A stretch of 22,557 bases of DNA from a virus (IMGVR_UViG_3300027793_000299:1-22557), one strand, 5' to 3'; numbered from the stretch's first letter, positions 8,053 through 14,264 are shown. Program-made: numbers and translations. The notes: generated by a model from the sequence alone, not told the origin.

Positions 8053-9377
8053 CACCAGCCTCCCGGCAGTTGCGCCGCAAAGTCGCCCGCGATCACCCTC
8101 CGGCGGTTATCCACAGCCTCGCCAGAGTTATCCACATCCAAGTTTGGGTCATCGCCGACAAAACGCAAGCCCGGGGGCGCTTCCGGCACCACCCCCTGCA
8201 CCCGGTCCCACCCGTACAGGGCCAGCGCCAAAGCCATGACGCCGTCATCATGGAACCCGGAGGGGGCCTCATAGCGCACGCCGGTGGCGGTGTACATAAA
8301 CTCAAAGGATTCCAGCTCGCCGATCAGCCACCCGTCCGGAATCGTCAGTTCGGACCCCTGAAACGCCGCTACCAACCGCTGCATCAGGCGCAGTTTGGAT
8401 GGCTGGGTGAAGATATGAGGGGTCACATCCACCCCCATGCCCTGCAGATCGGACACAATGGCATCTCCGACGCCGGTGGCATCGGCCACGATGGGCGTTT
8501 GACCGACGATACCGCGGATTTTCTGCTTGGTTTCGGCCCATGACGCCTGCCATCGGTCCACAAACGCCACTTTTCTATACGCATCCAGCCCAATCACGAC
8601 GGTAAAGTCCATCGACCGCGCCAGATCGACGCCGTAGACGACCGGCTTTTCCGGACTCAGCGGTCCTATGGCCCGGTGGATGGCTTCCAACCCGAAGGGA
8701 TTGGCGCCATCGTCGGTCGGGATGCCCTCGAACTCCTGCGCAAAGACCTCCGGCGGCAGTTCTTTCCGGGCCGATTCGACTTCCTCCGGCGGAATATACG
8801 GGTTGTCCAGCGTCTTGGCGCGGAAGCTGGCCCAGTTGGGCTCGTTCGGGTCGTTTCCCCGGTTGAACAAGACGACAAACCCGTGCCGGCGCCCTCGGGG
8901 CGTGCCGAGAAACAGCCCACCGCCGGACAAATCCACCAGCGTGGGCCGGATCGCCCGCTGCCAGAGGTCCAGCAGGTCGGGCACGATCCCCGCCTCGTCG
9001 ATGATTGCCAGCTTGTATTTGCGCCCAAGGCCGGGATCCGGGGTATCCATCGTCCACATCTCGATCACCCCGCCCGTCACCAGCTCGATCCGGCGCTCCT
9101 GATCATTCGACCGGGCAATCACCGGCTTGAGGCGCTGCAGCAGCTCCCGCCAGACCTCCAGCACGTACTTGTACGTCGGCGCAAACCAGCCTACCGGATG
9201 CCCCGCCAACGCCGCGTCACAGGCTTCCCGGACACCCAGCGCCGTCTTCCCGAACCGGCGCCCACACATCACCACCTTGAACCGGGCCGGGTGCATCACG
9301 ATCTCCTGCTGCCCCGGATGCCGCCGGGCCAGCACGACCTGGACCTCCCCGCCTGACGGTTTCGCCTTTGCCGGCAT
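8052..9377 (-). CDS. terL: Terminase large subunit
   Basis: A 441-residue packaging motor: the N-terminal ATPase drives DNA into the prohead and the C-terminal nuclease cuts concatemers. Visible motifs: Walker A CGRRFGKT (38-45), Walker B LAIIDE (123-128), then an RNase-H-fold nuclease with acidic residues D251 (VYGVDLARS), D299 (PIVADATG) and D377/D378 (FHDDG). Motifs and length are complete. The ATG at 9377 has a GAGAGG site six bases before it. Upstream lies an AT-rich palindromic stretch that may hold its promoter. It ends overlapping the next gene. Confidence 0.95.
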   Translation of the reverse strand: MPAKAKPSGGEVQVVLARRHPGQQEIVMHPARFKVVMCGRRFGKTALGVREACDAALAGHPVGWFAPTYKYVLEVWRELLQRLKPVIARSNDQERRIELVTGGVIEMWTMDTPDPGLGRKYKLAIIDEAGIVPDLLDLWQRAIRPTLVDLSGGGLFLGTPRGRRHGFVVLFNRGNDPNEPNWASFRAKTLDNPYIPPEEVESARKELPPEVFAQEFEGIPTDDGANPFGLEAIHRAIGPLSPEKPVVYGVDLARSMDFTVVIGLDAYRKVAFVDRWQASWAETKQKIRGIVGQTPIVADATGVGDAIVSDLQGMGVDVTPHIFTQPSKLRLMQRLVAAFQGSELTIPDGWLIGELESFEFMYTATGVRYEAPSGFHDDGVMALALALYGWDRVQGVVPEAPPGLRFVGDDPNLDVDNSGEAVDNRRRVIAGDFAAQLPGGW

Positions 9378-9404
9378 ACGTCCTCTCGTAGTCGCGTTCT
9401 CTGA

Positions 9405-9452
9405 GTCTACACGCGTATACGTCTAGTATACTCTATTAACTAGTTATCGTTT
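9405..9452 (-). promoter_or_regulatory. AT-rich palindrome cluster upstream of terL
   Basis: In an otherwise GC-rich genome this short stretch is mostly A and T and holds three perfect palindromes: CGTATACG (9414-9421), AGTATACT (9425-9432) and TAACTAGTTA (9437-9446). AGTATACT provides a TATACT box on either strand; for terL transcription no good -35 lies 17 bases upstream (CAAACG), so an activator bound at the adjacent dyads would be needed. Alternatively the stretch is a DNA-unwinding element beside the dyads. Both readings are inferences. Confidence 0.45.
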
Positions 9453-9611
9453 GGGTGACTCCTGTGTCAGGGGTGACACTGTAGTCACCCCCAAGAAACC
9501 CCGAAGAACAGCCTCGGGGTTCCTTGGTCTGTTTTCTTTTTGCGCGAGGTGTTTGGGCATATTGCGCAGAAGTGATTGGCGTTCAACGCGTTTACTCGTT
9601 TCACGCGTCAA
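9444..9611 (-). CDS. Possible 55-codon basic protein between terS and terL
   Basis: An open frame starting with TTG at 9611 that overlaps the terS stop as TTGA, the same arrangement as the ATGA and GTGA joints elsewhere. An ATG at 9560 would give 38 residues. The peptide is basic and polar (SKRVERQSLLRN, KENRPRNPEAVLRGF, ending VSPLTQESPKR). It fills most of the terS-terL gap. Against it: no clear ribosome site, and the frame contains both the dyad block and the plus-strand hairpin. The ending resembles the linker of the initiator (ESPLTPQS), which follows from the shared DNA block. Function unknown. Confidence 0.35.
   Translation of the reverse strand: MTRETSKRVERQSLLRNMPKHLAQKENRPRNPEAVLRGFLGVTTVSPLTQESPKR
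9453..9491. repeat. GTGAC dyad block, copy B (operator or iterons)
   Basis: Contains GTGAC-N6-GTCAGGGGTGAC (9455-9477), overlapping a perfect inverted repeat GGGGTGAC-ACTGTA-GTCACCCC (9470-9491). The same block, including the same 18-base spacing between GTGAC words, occurs inside the initiator gene at 20443-20465. Both copies are also preceded by TCGTTTGGGTGAC (9447-9459 and 20388-20400). A site for one DNA-binding protein, possibly the phage initiator, is inferred. Confidence 0.6.
9491..9540 (+). terminator. Plus-strand intrinsic terminator-like hairpin
   Basis: A 14-pair stem with one mismatch (CCAAGAAACCCCGA at 9491-9504 against 9514-9527), a nine-base loop and then TCTGTTTTCTTTTT on the plus strand. 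On the minus strand no U tract follows, so termination would act on rightward transcription. No rightward gene ends here; it may block antisense transcription into terS or end a short RNA crossing the dyads. Confidence 0.55.
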
Positions 9612-10129
9612 CTTATTTCACCGTTTCCTGGCGCTAGCATCGGTGTAACGATCTGCGCGACCAGCATACTGCTCACTTCGGCGCTGACCCTCCGGGTCAT
9701 TTCTTCCATGGGCAGTTTTCTTCCCGGCGCCTCCTCCTCCACCACCTTGACTTGTAGCGTCTGGGCGCCTTGATGCTCCACCGTCTGGCGCTCCCCGTAC
9801 TCCGCCGGATTAGCCTTCGCCGCCGCCCACTTCAGCGTGTCGATTAGCAACCGATCCGCGGCGCTGGAATGATTCGTCGTCTCCCGCGCCACCTGGATTG
9901 CCTCCTCCGCCAGCGCCGCCGCCATCAGCTTCTTCGCCCGCTGATACCCCTCCAGCCACTCCGGACGCTCATCCACCCAGCGCCGCACCGTCCCGTGCGA
10001 CACGCCTACCTCCAGCGCCTTCACCGCCTCCTTGAGCGTCTTCCCCTCCGCCATCGCGCCTAACACCGCCAGCACCGTCTCCTGCTTGCTGTCCTTTTTT
10101 TGCTCTTCCTTTTGCGTTCGCCGCGCCAT
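9608..10129 (-). CDS. terS: Terminase small subunit
   Basis: A 173-residue protein that would recognise phage DNA and regulate the large subunit. The basic N-terminus is followed by a helix-turn-helix (about 31-52, TLKEAVKALEVGVSHGTVRRWV), then long helices with the pattern ERPEWLEGYQRAKK ... DTLKWAAAKANPAEYGE, typical of the Sf6/Bam-type small terminases. The C-terminal part (about 115-173) is variable and likely binds the large subunit. Its ATG has a strong site AGGAGGAG five bases upstream. A 20-base direct repeat pair and a G-tract hairpin lie upstream and may belong to its control or to the packaging site. Confidence 0.85.
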   Translation of the reverse strand: MARRTQKEEQKKDSKQETVLAVLGAMAEGKTLKEAVKALEVGVSHGTVRRWVDERPEWLEGYQRAKKLMAAALAEEAIQVARETTNHSSAADRLLIDTLKWAAAKANPAEYGERQTVEHQGAQTLQVKVVEEEAPGRKLPMEEMTRRVSAEVSSMLVAQIVTPMLAPGNGEIS

Positions 10130-10141
10130 CCGCTCCTCCTA

Positions 10142-10225
10142 CGTTGAGTTGTACCACGCGCCCCATGCGCTGAGGCTACACCGCGCCAGCCACCCGCGCT
10201 AGCTGCGTTGACTTGTACCACGTGC
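10142..10225 (-). repeat. Pair of 20-bp direct repeats upstream of terS
   Basis: CGTTGAGTTGTACCACGCGC (10142-10161) and CGTTGACTTGTACCACGTGC (10206-10225) match at 18 of 20 positions and are 64 bases apart. I see no other copy in the window. Both precede terS on the minus strand, where they read GTGGTACAA(C/G)TCAACG. They could be binding sites of a phage regulator, phage-specific promoters, or terminase recognition sites. Confidence 0.55.
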
Positions 10226-10253
10226 GCACTGGCCGGATGGAGGTGGTGCAGCA

Positions 10254-10300
10254 ATCCACCGGACTGCGTCCGGTGGATACCCCCCCCTCCCCCCCCCCTA
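10254..10300. other. Perfect hairpin next to a long G tract
   Basis: Bases 10254-10263 and 10269-10278 form a perfect ten-pair inverted repeat around CTGCG. Directly beside it the minus strand carries ten G, one A and eight G (10280-10298), then TTTTTATTA on its upstream side. The G runs could fold into a quadruplex. The exact lengths of such homopolymers are prone to sequencing error. Confidence 0.6.
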
Positions 10301-10356
10301 ATAAAAAGACGCGCGTTCTTCATCCTTTCGCGGCTCCCAGCCTCGGCTCGGCTCGC

Positions 10357-10574
10357 TTGCCAACGTTTGCCAGCGTCCACCGTCCGTTTGCCAGCGTTGC
10401 CAGCGGTTGCCAGCGAACCAGCCCGCCGAGGGCGCTCGGCGCTATCAAACGGACTCGCGCACGCCCGGGAGCCCCTCGGCCGGGATGGAGAGCGCCACCG
10501 TTCGCCAGCAAGCCAAGCCGTCCACGCGCCAGCCGCGCCACCGATCGCCAACCCGGCGCCCCCGACGTTTGCCA
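10357..10574 (+). repeat. TTTGCCAGCG repeats, left cluster
   Basis: TTGCCA occurs at 10357, 10367, 10388, 10397 and 10407, five times in 56 bases with mostly conserved flanks (TTTGCCAGCG), and once more at 10569. All are in the same orientation. No gene is convincing here. Spacings of 9, 10, 10 and 21 bases would place sites on one helical face, as expected for cooperative protein binding. Confidence 0.6.
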
Positions 10575-10640
10575 GTCCCCGGCCGGCGCTGGCCATGGCA
10601 TCCGGCGGCATCCGGAGGGATCCGGAGGCGCCCGGGCCGT

Positions 10641-10662
10641 CACCTGGTGAACACCTGGTGAA
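10641..10662. repeat. Two tandem copies of CACCTGGTGAA
   Basis: An 11-base unit repeated without gap. Each unit contains CACC-N-GGTG, a small dyad. The pair lies about 85 bases upstream of the -35 box of the plus-strand promoter and could be an operator; the idea rests on position only. Confidence 0.45.
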
Positions 10663-10746
10663 CGGATCCGGCCACCTCCTGGACGATCGGACCCGGTGCC
10701 ATTGACTCGAGGCGCCTCAACTTTCGAGGGAGGCGAAACATTGTGC

Positions 10747-10776
10747 TTGACAAGGCACCCGGCACTTCGCTAAGAT
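10747..10776 (+). promoter_or_regulatory. Sigma70-type promoter for the plus-strand operon
   Basis: A perfect -35 box TTGACA (10747-10752), an 18-base spacer and a -10 box TAAGAT (10771-10776). Transcription would begin near 10783, about 48 bases before the first start codon. It is the best housekeeping-type promoter I see in the window and points only at the opposed operon. Confidence 0.7.
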
Positions 10777-10780
10777 AGGG

Positions 10781-10806
10781 GGCGCCCGGGACTGGCCCGG
10801 TGCGCC
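10781..10806 (+). promoter_or_regulatory. GC-rich hairpin at the mRNA 5' end
   Basis: GGCGCCCGGG (10781-10790) can pair with CCCGGTGCGCC (10796-10806), with one bulged base and an ACTGG loop. It would lie at the very start of the predicted transcript, upstream of the AGGAG ribosome site. A stabilising 5' stem is the simplest reading. Confidence 0.4.
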
Positions 10807-10830
10807 AACCTTCAGCAGGAGCCCCCGCCG

Positions 10831-11106
10831 ATGATCTACACCGCACGGCCCAATCCGAGCACCGACTGGACGTTTGGCGATGTATGCCAGATGGTCCGCG
10901 CCGGCGCGAAGCTGGTTCGCTACTCCTTGACCGCTGGCCGGGTCGGCTTTGCGTACAACAGCACCGAGGCAACGGTGCCGGCCGACTACCTGAACCGGAT
11001 GATTGCATCCGGCGCCATCATGCTGGAATCCCGGAACGGTGGCGACCCGGCGGTCTACGTTTGCCCGATCATCTACACCGCCGCCAACCTTGAGGTGGCC
11101 CAATGA
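10831..11106 (+). CDS. Hypothetical protein, first gene of plus operon
   Basis: A 91-residue protein opening the plus-strand operon. It starts MIYTARPNPSTDWTFGDVC, has a mixed alpha/beta look (AKLVRYSLTAGRVGFAYNST) and ends with hydrophobic strands (AVYVCPIIYTAANLEVAQ). No family recognised. The ATG has AGGAG ten bases upstream and lies about 48 bases from the predicted transcription start. It overlaps the next gene as ATGA. Composition is visibly richer in CCGG and GGCGCC than the minus-strand genes, as for the whole operon. Confidence 0.75.
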   Translation: MIYTARPNPSTDWTFGDVCQMVRAGAKLVRYSLTAGRVGFAYNSTEATVPADYLNRMIASGAIMLESRNGGDPAVYVCPIIYTAANLEVAQ

Positions 11107-11363
11107 TCTACCGCTCGATGCCCACCGCCGCCGACGCCCACCGGGCGATCGCGGCCGCCGCCCGCAACCTTTCATGGGACCGTGAAGACGGCGCCGTTTT
11201 CATGACGGTTGACGGCGCTTGGCTGGCGTTTCTCGATGCGCTCACCGTGGACGCTGCCGTCCGGGACGGCTGGACGCTGGACGAACTGAACGAGGAACTC
11301 ACCGCCGCCCGCCCCGAGGCGGTGGACGTGAACGCCATTCTCGCCGAGGGATGGACCGAATGA
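11103..11363 (+). CDS. Hypothetical acidic protein
   Basis: An 86-residue protein coupled by ATGA overlaps to both neighbours. It is acidic and mostly helical (AADAHRAIAAAARNLSWD, ALTVDAAVRDGWTLDELNEELTAA). A motif of type DGWTLDELNEEL recurs in small phage proteins but I cannot name a family. Its tight coupling to the AAA+ ATPase gene suggests it is made with the ATPase, perhaps as an accessory factor. Confidence 0.7.
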   Translation: MIYRSMPTAADAHRAIAAAARNLSWDREDGAVFMTVDGAWLAFLDALTVDAAVRDGWTLDELNEELTAARPEAVDVNAILAEGWTE

Positions 11364-12742
11364 CCCTTGACCGCTACCCTCTCGAAACGCTGGCCGGGTT
11401 GACCCCCGGCCGGCAGGTCAAACTTGGCCCGGCCATCCCCGACGCCCGGGACCTGATGACCTACACCCCGGCCGAGGAGGTCCGGGACGTTCTGAAGGCG
11501 CACGGCTACACCGGGACGATCGACCAAGTATTGACCCGGGACGTTTCCCGGTTCCCCGTCACCATCCCCGAAGGGACGCGCGGCATCGTCGAAGGCGTGG
11601 ACGCTGACGGCCGCTGGGCCATTGTCGCGTTCGTTTGGAAGACCCCGAAGTCCGGCAAGGTCACCGCCGCGATGGTGCAGGTCGAGCCGGCGCACCTTGT
11701 CAATCATCGTGGTGCCCCGCCGCTGCCCGGGATGCCGCTTCCCGGCACGGCCACCACGTCCACCACGTCCACCACAACCGAGCCCCCCGCCATGCTGCAA
11801 ACCTTGACCGCTACCCCGCCCGCCCCCGCCGCCCCGGCGCCGTCTCTCGGCGCCATGGACGCCCTCCTCAACGCCGTGGTGGACGCCCGAGTCGGCGCCC
11901 GGATTGCGGCGCTGGAGGCCGAACTTGCCAGCCGGCCGACCGGCGCCCCCACGGTCCGAGTCTCCATCTCCGGACTGCCCGAGGTGCAGCTCGAAGGCAA
12001 GGCGCATACCCTACTTCTGGAGGCGCTGCGCTGGGCGGCTAGTCGCCGGCGCAACGGGATGCGGTTCAACATTGCGCTGGTCGGCGACGCCGGCACCGGC
12101 AAGTCCACGCTAGCGGAACAGGTGGCCGAGGCGCTGGGACTCCGCTTCCATCCCTTCAGCTGTTCCGGTGGCGTGGCCGAGTCGAAGCTGTTCGGCCGGA
12201 TGACGCCGAACCTAAACACGGGCGAAGAAGTGTACCGGGCGTCAGAGCTGGTGGACTACTTCCGGAACGGCGGGGTCTTCCTGCTCGACGAAATGGACGG
12301 ACTCGACGCGAACGTCCTCACCGCCGCGAACGGGATGTTCGAGGCCAAGCGCTGGGCCGCGCCGAGCGGTGAGGTGATCGAGCGCCACCCGGACTTCATC
12401 CTGTTCAGCGCCATGAACACCTACGGCACCGGCGCCAGCCGACTCTACACCGGCCGGTCGCAGTTGGACGCTGCGTCGCTGGACCGCTGGGTTGTGCTCG
12501 ATTGCGATTACGACGCCGAGCTGGAACGGTCCCTCTGTTCGGTCCCGGCGATCGTGGACACGTTCCACGGGATCCGCGCCAAAGTCCGGAGTCTGGGGCT
12601 CCGCCGCTGGGTCACCGGCCGCATGATCGAGCGGGCCGAGGTGGCGCACGTTTGCCACGGCGCCACCGTCACGGACGCCGTCCGGGCGCAACTCTCCGGA
12701 TGGACCGACGCGGACCTGAAGGCCGTTGGGGTGGCGTCATGA
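11360..12742 (+). CDS. MoxR/CobS-like AAA+ ATPase
   Basis: A 460-residue ATPase. Residues 60-115 hold a small beta domain (EGTRGIVEGVDADGRWAIVAFVW) resembling an SH3/KOW-type fold. A Thr/Pro/Ala-rich linker follows (118-165), then a short helix. The AAA+ core has Walker A GDAGTGKST (242-250), Walker B FLLDEMD (307-313), a sensor-1 Asn (N353, FSAMNT) and likely finger arginines (R366, R376). The order and the FRNGGVFLLDEMD / YTGRSQLDAASLDRW segments match the MoxR branch (CobS, CbbQ, NirQ, RavA, GvpN), whose members remodel a target with a VWA-domain partner. Such a partner-like gene follows directly. The start at 11360 overlaps the previous stop; an ATG nine bases earlier is possible. A role in cobalamin synthesis is unlikely. 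Confidence 0.88.
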   Translation: MTLDRYPLETLAGLTPGRQVKLGPAIPDARDLMTYTPAEEVRDVLKAHGYTGTIDQVLTRDVSRFPVTIPEGTRGIVEGVDADGRWAIVAFVWKTPKSGKVTAAMVQVEPAHLVNHRGAPPLPGMPLPGTATTSTTSTTTEPPAMLQTLTATPPAPAAPAPSLGAMDALLNAVVDARVGARIAALEAELASRPTGAPTVRVSISGLPEVQLEGKAHTLLLEALRWAASRRRNGMRFNIALVGDAGTGKSTLAEQVAEALGLRFHPFSCSGGVAESKLFGRMTPNLNTGEEVYRASELVDYFRNGGVFLLDEMDGLDANVLTAANGMFEAKRWAAPSGEVIERHPDFILFSAMNTYGTGASRLYTGRSQLDAASLDRWVVLDCDYDAELERSLCSVPAIVDTFHGIRAKVRSLGLRRWVTGRMIERAEVAHVCHGATVTDAVRAQLSGWTDADLKAVGVAS

Positions 12743-13626
12743 ACCGGACCGTTCACGCCGTCAACGATGCGCTAAAGCTCACCACGACGCGCCTTGACGT
12801 GGCCACGCTGGCCACCCTGAGCGCGGCCGACGCCCCGGAGTGCAACCGGGCCGGATTCACCCGGCAGGGTCGCGGGATGGGCGGCAGCTGGACCGGCTGG
12901 CTGGGCAGCATCGAGGAGGCCCGCCAGCTGTTCGCGGCGGGCTGGCAGGCCGGCGCCGACCGGGCCGAGGAGCTCCGGGACCAACTGGCCGGCGCCATCC
13001 CGGCCGGCACCATCACCCGCCGGCGCCGCATCACGGGCGACGAAGGCGAGGAGCTCCGGTTGGACGCCGCGCTTGCCGGCCAGTGGGAAACGGCATGGAC
13101 CCGCCGCGCCCCGGTGCGGGTCGATGACCCGGCCGTCATCAGCCTGTCGGCCGGATGGATGGCGAGCGCTGGCGTCGAACACGAACAGCTGATCTGGAAT
13201 GCGCTGCAGGCCATCGTCCTCACCGACGCGCTGGAAGCGGCCGGCTACCGGGTCGAGTTGCGGGCCATTGATGGCACCGTGACCTACAAGCGCCACGGCT
13301 ACACGCAGCTCGTGGATATGATGCTGAAGCGGGCCGAGGAGCCGCTACGCGCCGACTTGATTGCGGCCGTGATCGGTCACGCTGGCGTCTACCGCTCCCT
13401 TGGATTCCAAGCGCTCTGGACCGTCCCGAAGGAACAGCAGGAGTCAATGGGCAAGTGCTTGAAGCCGGACGGCATCCGCAAGGCCGTGACCGATGCCGCC
13501 GGCGCCGGCATGATCCCGCCCGTATCCTACGTACTCCCCCGGGCCGACAATGCCGCCACCGCGCGGCAGAACTTGCGCGACGCGGTCCGGGCGCTGTTTC
13601 CGGATCGCATTGAGGCGGCCGCATGA
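12739..13626 (+). CDS. DUF7192-like, degenerate VWA partner of the ATPase
   Basis: A 295-residue protein coupled to the ATPase gene by an ATGA overlap. The N-terminal part (45-85) has SWTGWLGSIEEARQLFAAGW, a pattern I associate with DUF7192 proteins of phages, which occur beside MoxR-type ATPases. Residues about 132-285 look like an alpha/beta Rossmann-type (VWA-like) domain: strand VISLSAGWMASA, helix with ALQAIVLTDALEAAGY, strand RVELRAI, then later strands and helices. The metal site DxSxS of true VWA domains is not visible, so metal binding may be lost. Likely the adaptor or substrate-recognition partner of the ATPase. The family assignment is from memory of sequence pattern and could be wrong in name; the coupling to an AAA+ gene is clear. 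Confidence 0.7.
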   Translation: MNRTVHAVNDALKLTTTRLDVATLATLSAADAPECNRAGFTRQGRGMGGSWTGWLGSIEEARQLFAAGWQAGADRAEELRDQLAGAIPAGTITRRRRITGDEGEELRLDAALAGQWETAWTRRAPVRVDDPAVISLSAGWMASAGVEHEQLIWNALQAIVLTDALEAAGYRVELRAIDGTVTYKRHGYTQLVDMMLKRAEEPLRADLIAAVIGHAGVYRSLGFQALWTVPKEQQESMGKCLKPDGIRKAVTDAAGAGMIPPVSYVLPRADNAATARQNLRDAVRALFPDRIEAAA

Positions 13627-13748
13627 CCGCCCCGACCCGCAACCCCGGGGGCCAGGACGCGCCCCCGGCGCCGCCCCCGCCGCGCAACTGTCCGGCCTGC
13701 TGGCTCCCCGTCACCGTCTGCACCTGCCATGAGGATAGCGACGAATGA
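13623..13748 (+). CDS. Small Cys-rich protein
   Basis: A 41-residue protein linked to both neighbours by ATGA overlaps. The first half is Pro/Ala-rich and probably disordered; the second half has CPAC (23-26) and CTCH (33-36), enough ligands for a small zinc knuckle. The two metal-binding pairs and the double coupling argue that it is real despite its size. Function unknown; it might be an adaptor for the ATPase pair. Confidence 0.6.
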   Translation: MTAPTRNPGGQDAPPAPPPPRNCPACWLPVTVCTCHEDSDE

Positions 13749-13840
13749 GCCGGCGCCCGGAGCCTATCCCCGACTGGTTGGTATGCGCCACGATTGCTGC
13801 CCTCTGCTACACCCTCACCCGCTGCACCCTCACCCACTAG
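13745..13840 (+). CDS. Small single-pass membrane protein
   Basis: A 31-residue peptide (start MSRRPEPIPD) with a hydrophobic stretch WLVCATIAALCYTLT (11-25) flanked by a polar, basic N-terminus, so one membrane segment is likely. Three Cys lie in or near it. It overlaps the preceding gene as ATGA and ends ten bases before the next start. If real, it would place part of this operon's products at the membrane. Confidence 0.55.
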   Translation: MSRRPEPIPDWLVCATIAALCYTLTRCTLTH

Positions 13841-13850
13841 GAGCCCCGCC

Positions 13851-14249
13851 ATGCTCAACGCCTTTCTGATCGACACGACCGACGCCCGCGCCGTTGACCA
13901 CCCGCTGACGCTGGAGGCCATGCAGGCCACCGTGGGCGGCTACATCGAGCCGGTGTTCACCATCGACTCCCCGACGCGCCCCGGCTACGCCCTCACCGGC
14001 TACGTCAACGATTCCGGCCTAATCGACGGGCTCCCGTTCACTTGCTTCCTCGACGGCGCCAGCAACCCGCTGGCCGGCCCGCTGCTGATTTGCGGGTTGC
14101 GCTACGAGGATGGCGAGACGGCCGAGCTCACCGCCGAGGAGCTCGATTGGATCGACAAGCGCACCCGACTGGTGATGATGGCCGGCCGCATCACCCCGGC
14201 AGGCGAGCGCGACGCGCACGCCCTGCACGCGCTGGACCTGAGCAAGTAA
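13851..14249 (+). CDS. DUF3846-like protein
   Basis: A 132-residue protein with the typical DUF3846 sequence pattern: LTLEAMQATVGGYIEPV (20-36), then a loop ending in SGLIDGLPFT, then NPLAGPLLICGL followed by a C-terminal LTAEELDWI. The family is common in phages, plasmids and mobile elements; its function is not established, although it often sits near anti-restriction or host-takeover genes. The ATG has GGAG nine bases upstream. This is the last gene before the terminator and the only one not overlapping its neighbour. Confidence 0.8.
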   Translation: MLNAFLIDTTDARAVDHPLTLEAMQATVGGYIEPVFTIDSPTRPGYALTGYVNDSGLIDGLPFTCFLDGASNPLAGPLLICGLRYEDGETAELTAEELDWIDKRTRLVMMAGRITPAGERDAHALHALDLSK

Positions 14250-14264
14250 CCCCACTAGCTTCCT

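Noticed and set aside
9470-9491. CRP/FNR binding site
   Set aside because: The arms read GTGA-N8-TCAC, two bases wider than CRP sites (N6), and the outer GGGG/CCCC does not fit; a phage-specific protein is more likely.
10357-10574. CRISPR-like array
   Set aside because: The repeats are only about ten bases and lie as little as nine bases apart; there are no uniform spacers and no cas genes. The Cas4-like nuclease is a RecB-type phage enzyme with no array nearby.
10060-10611. Minus-strand frame of 183 codons upstream of terS
   Set aside because: Low-complexity Gly/Ala/Arg translation of the repeat region, including a run of Gly from the homopolymer; it overlaps the well-supported terS start.
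11360-13626. CobS/CobT cobaltochelatase for cobalamin synthesis
   Set aside because: The ATPase resembles CobS only as a MoxR-family member; the partner lacks a visible CobT-type metal site and no other cobalamin gene is present.
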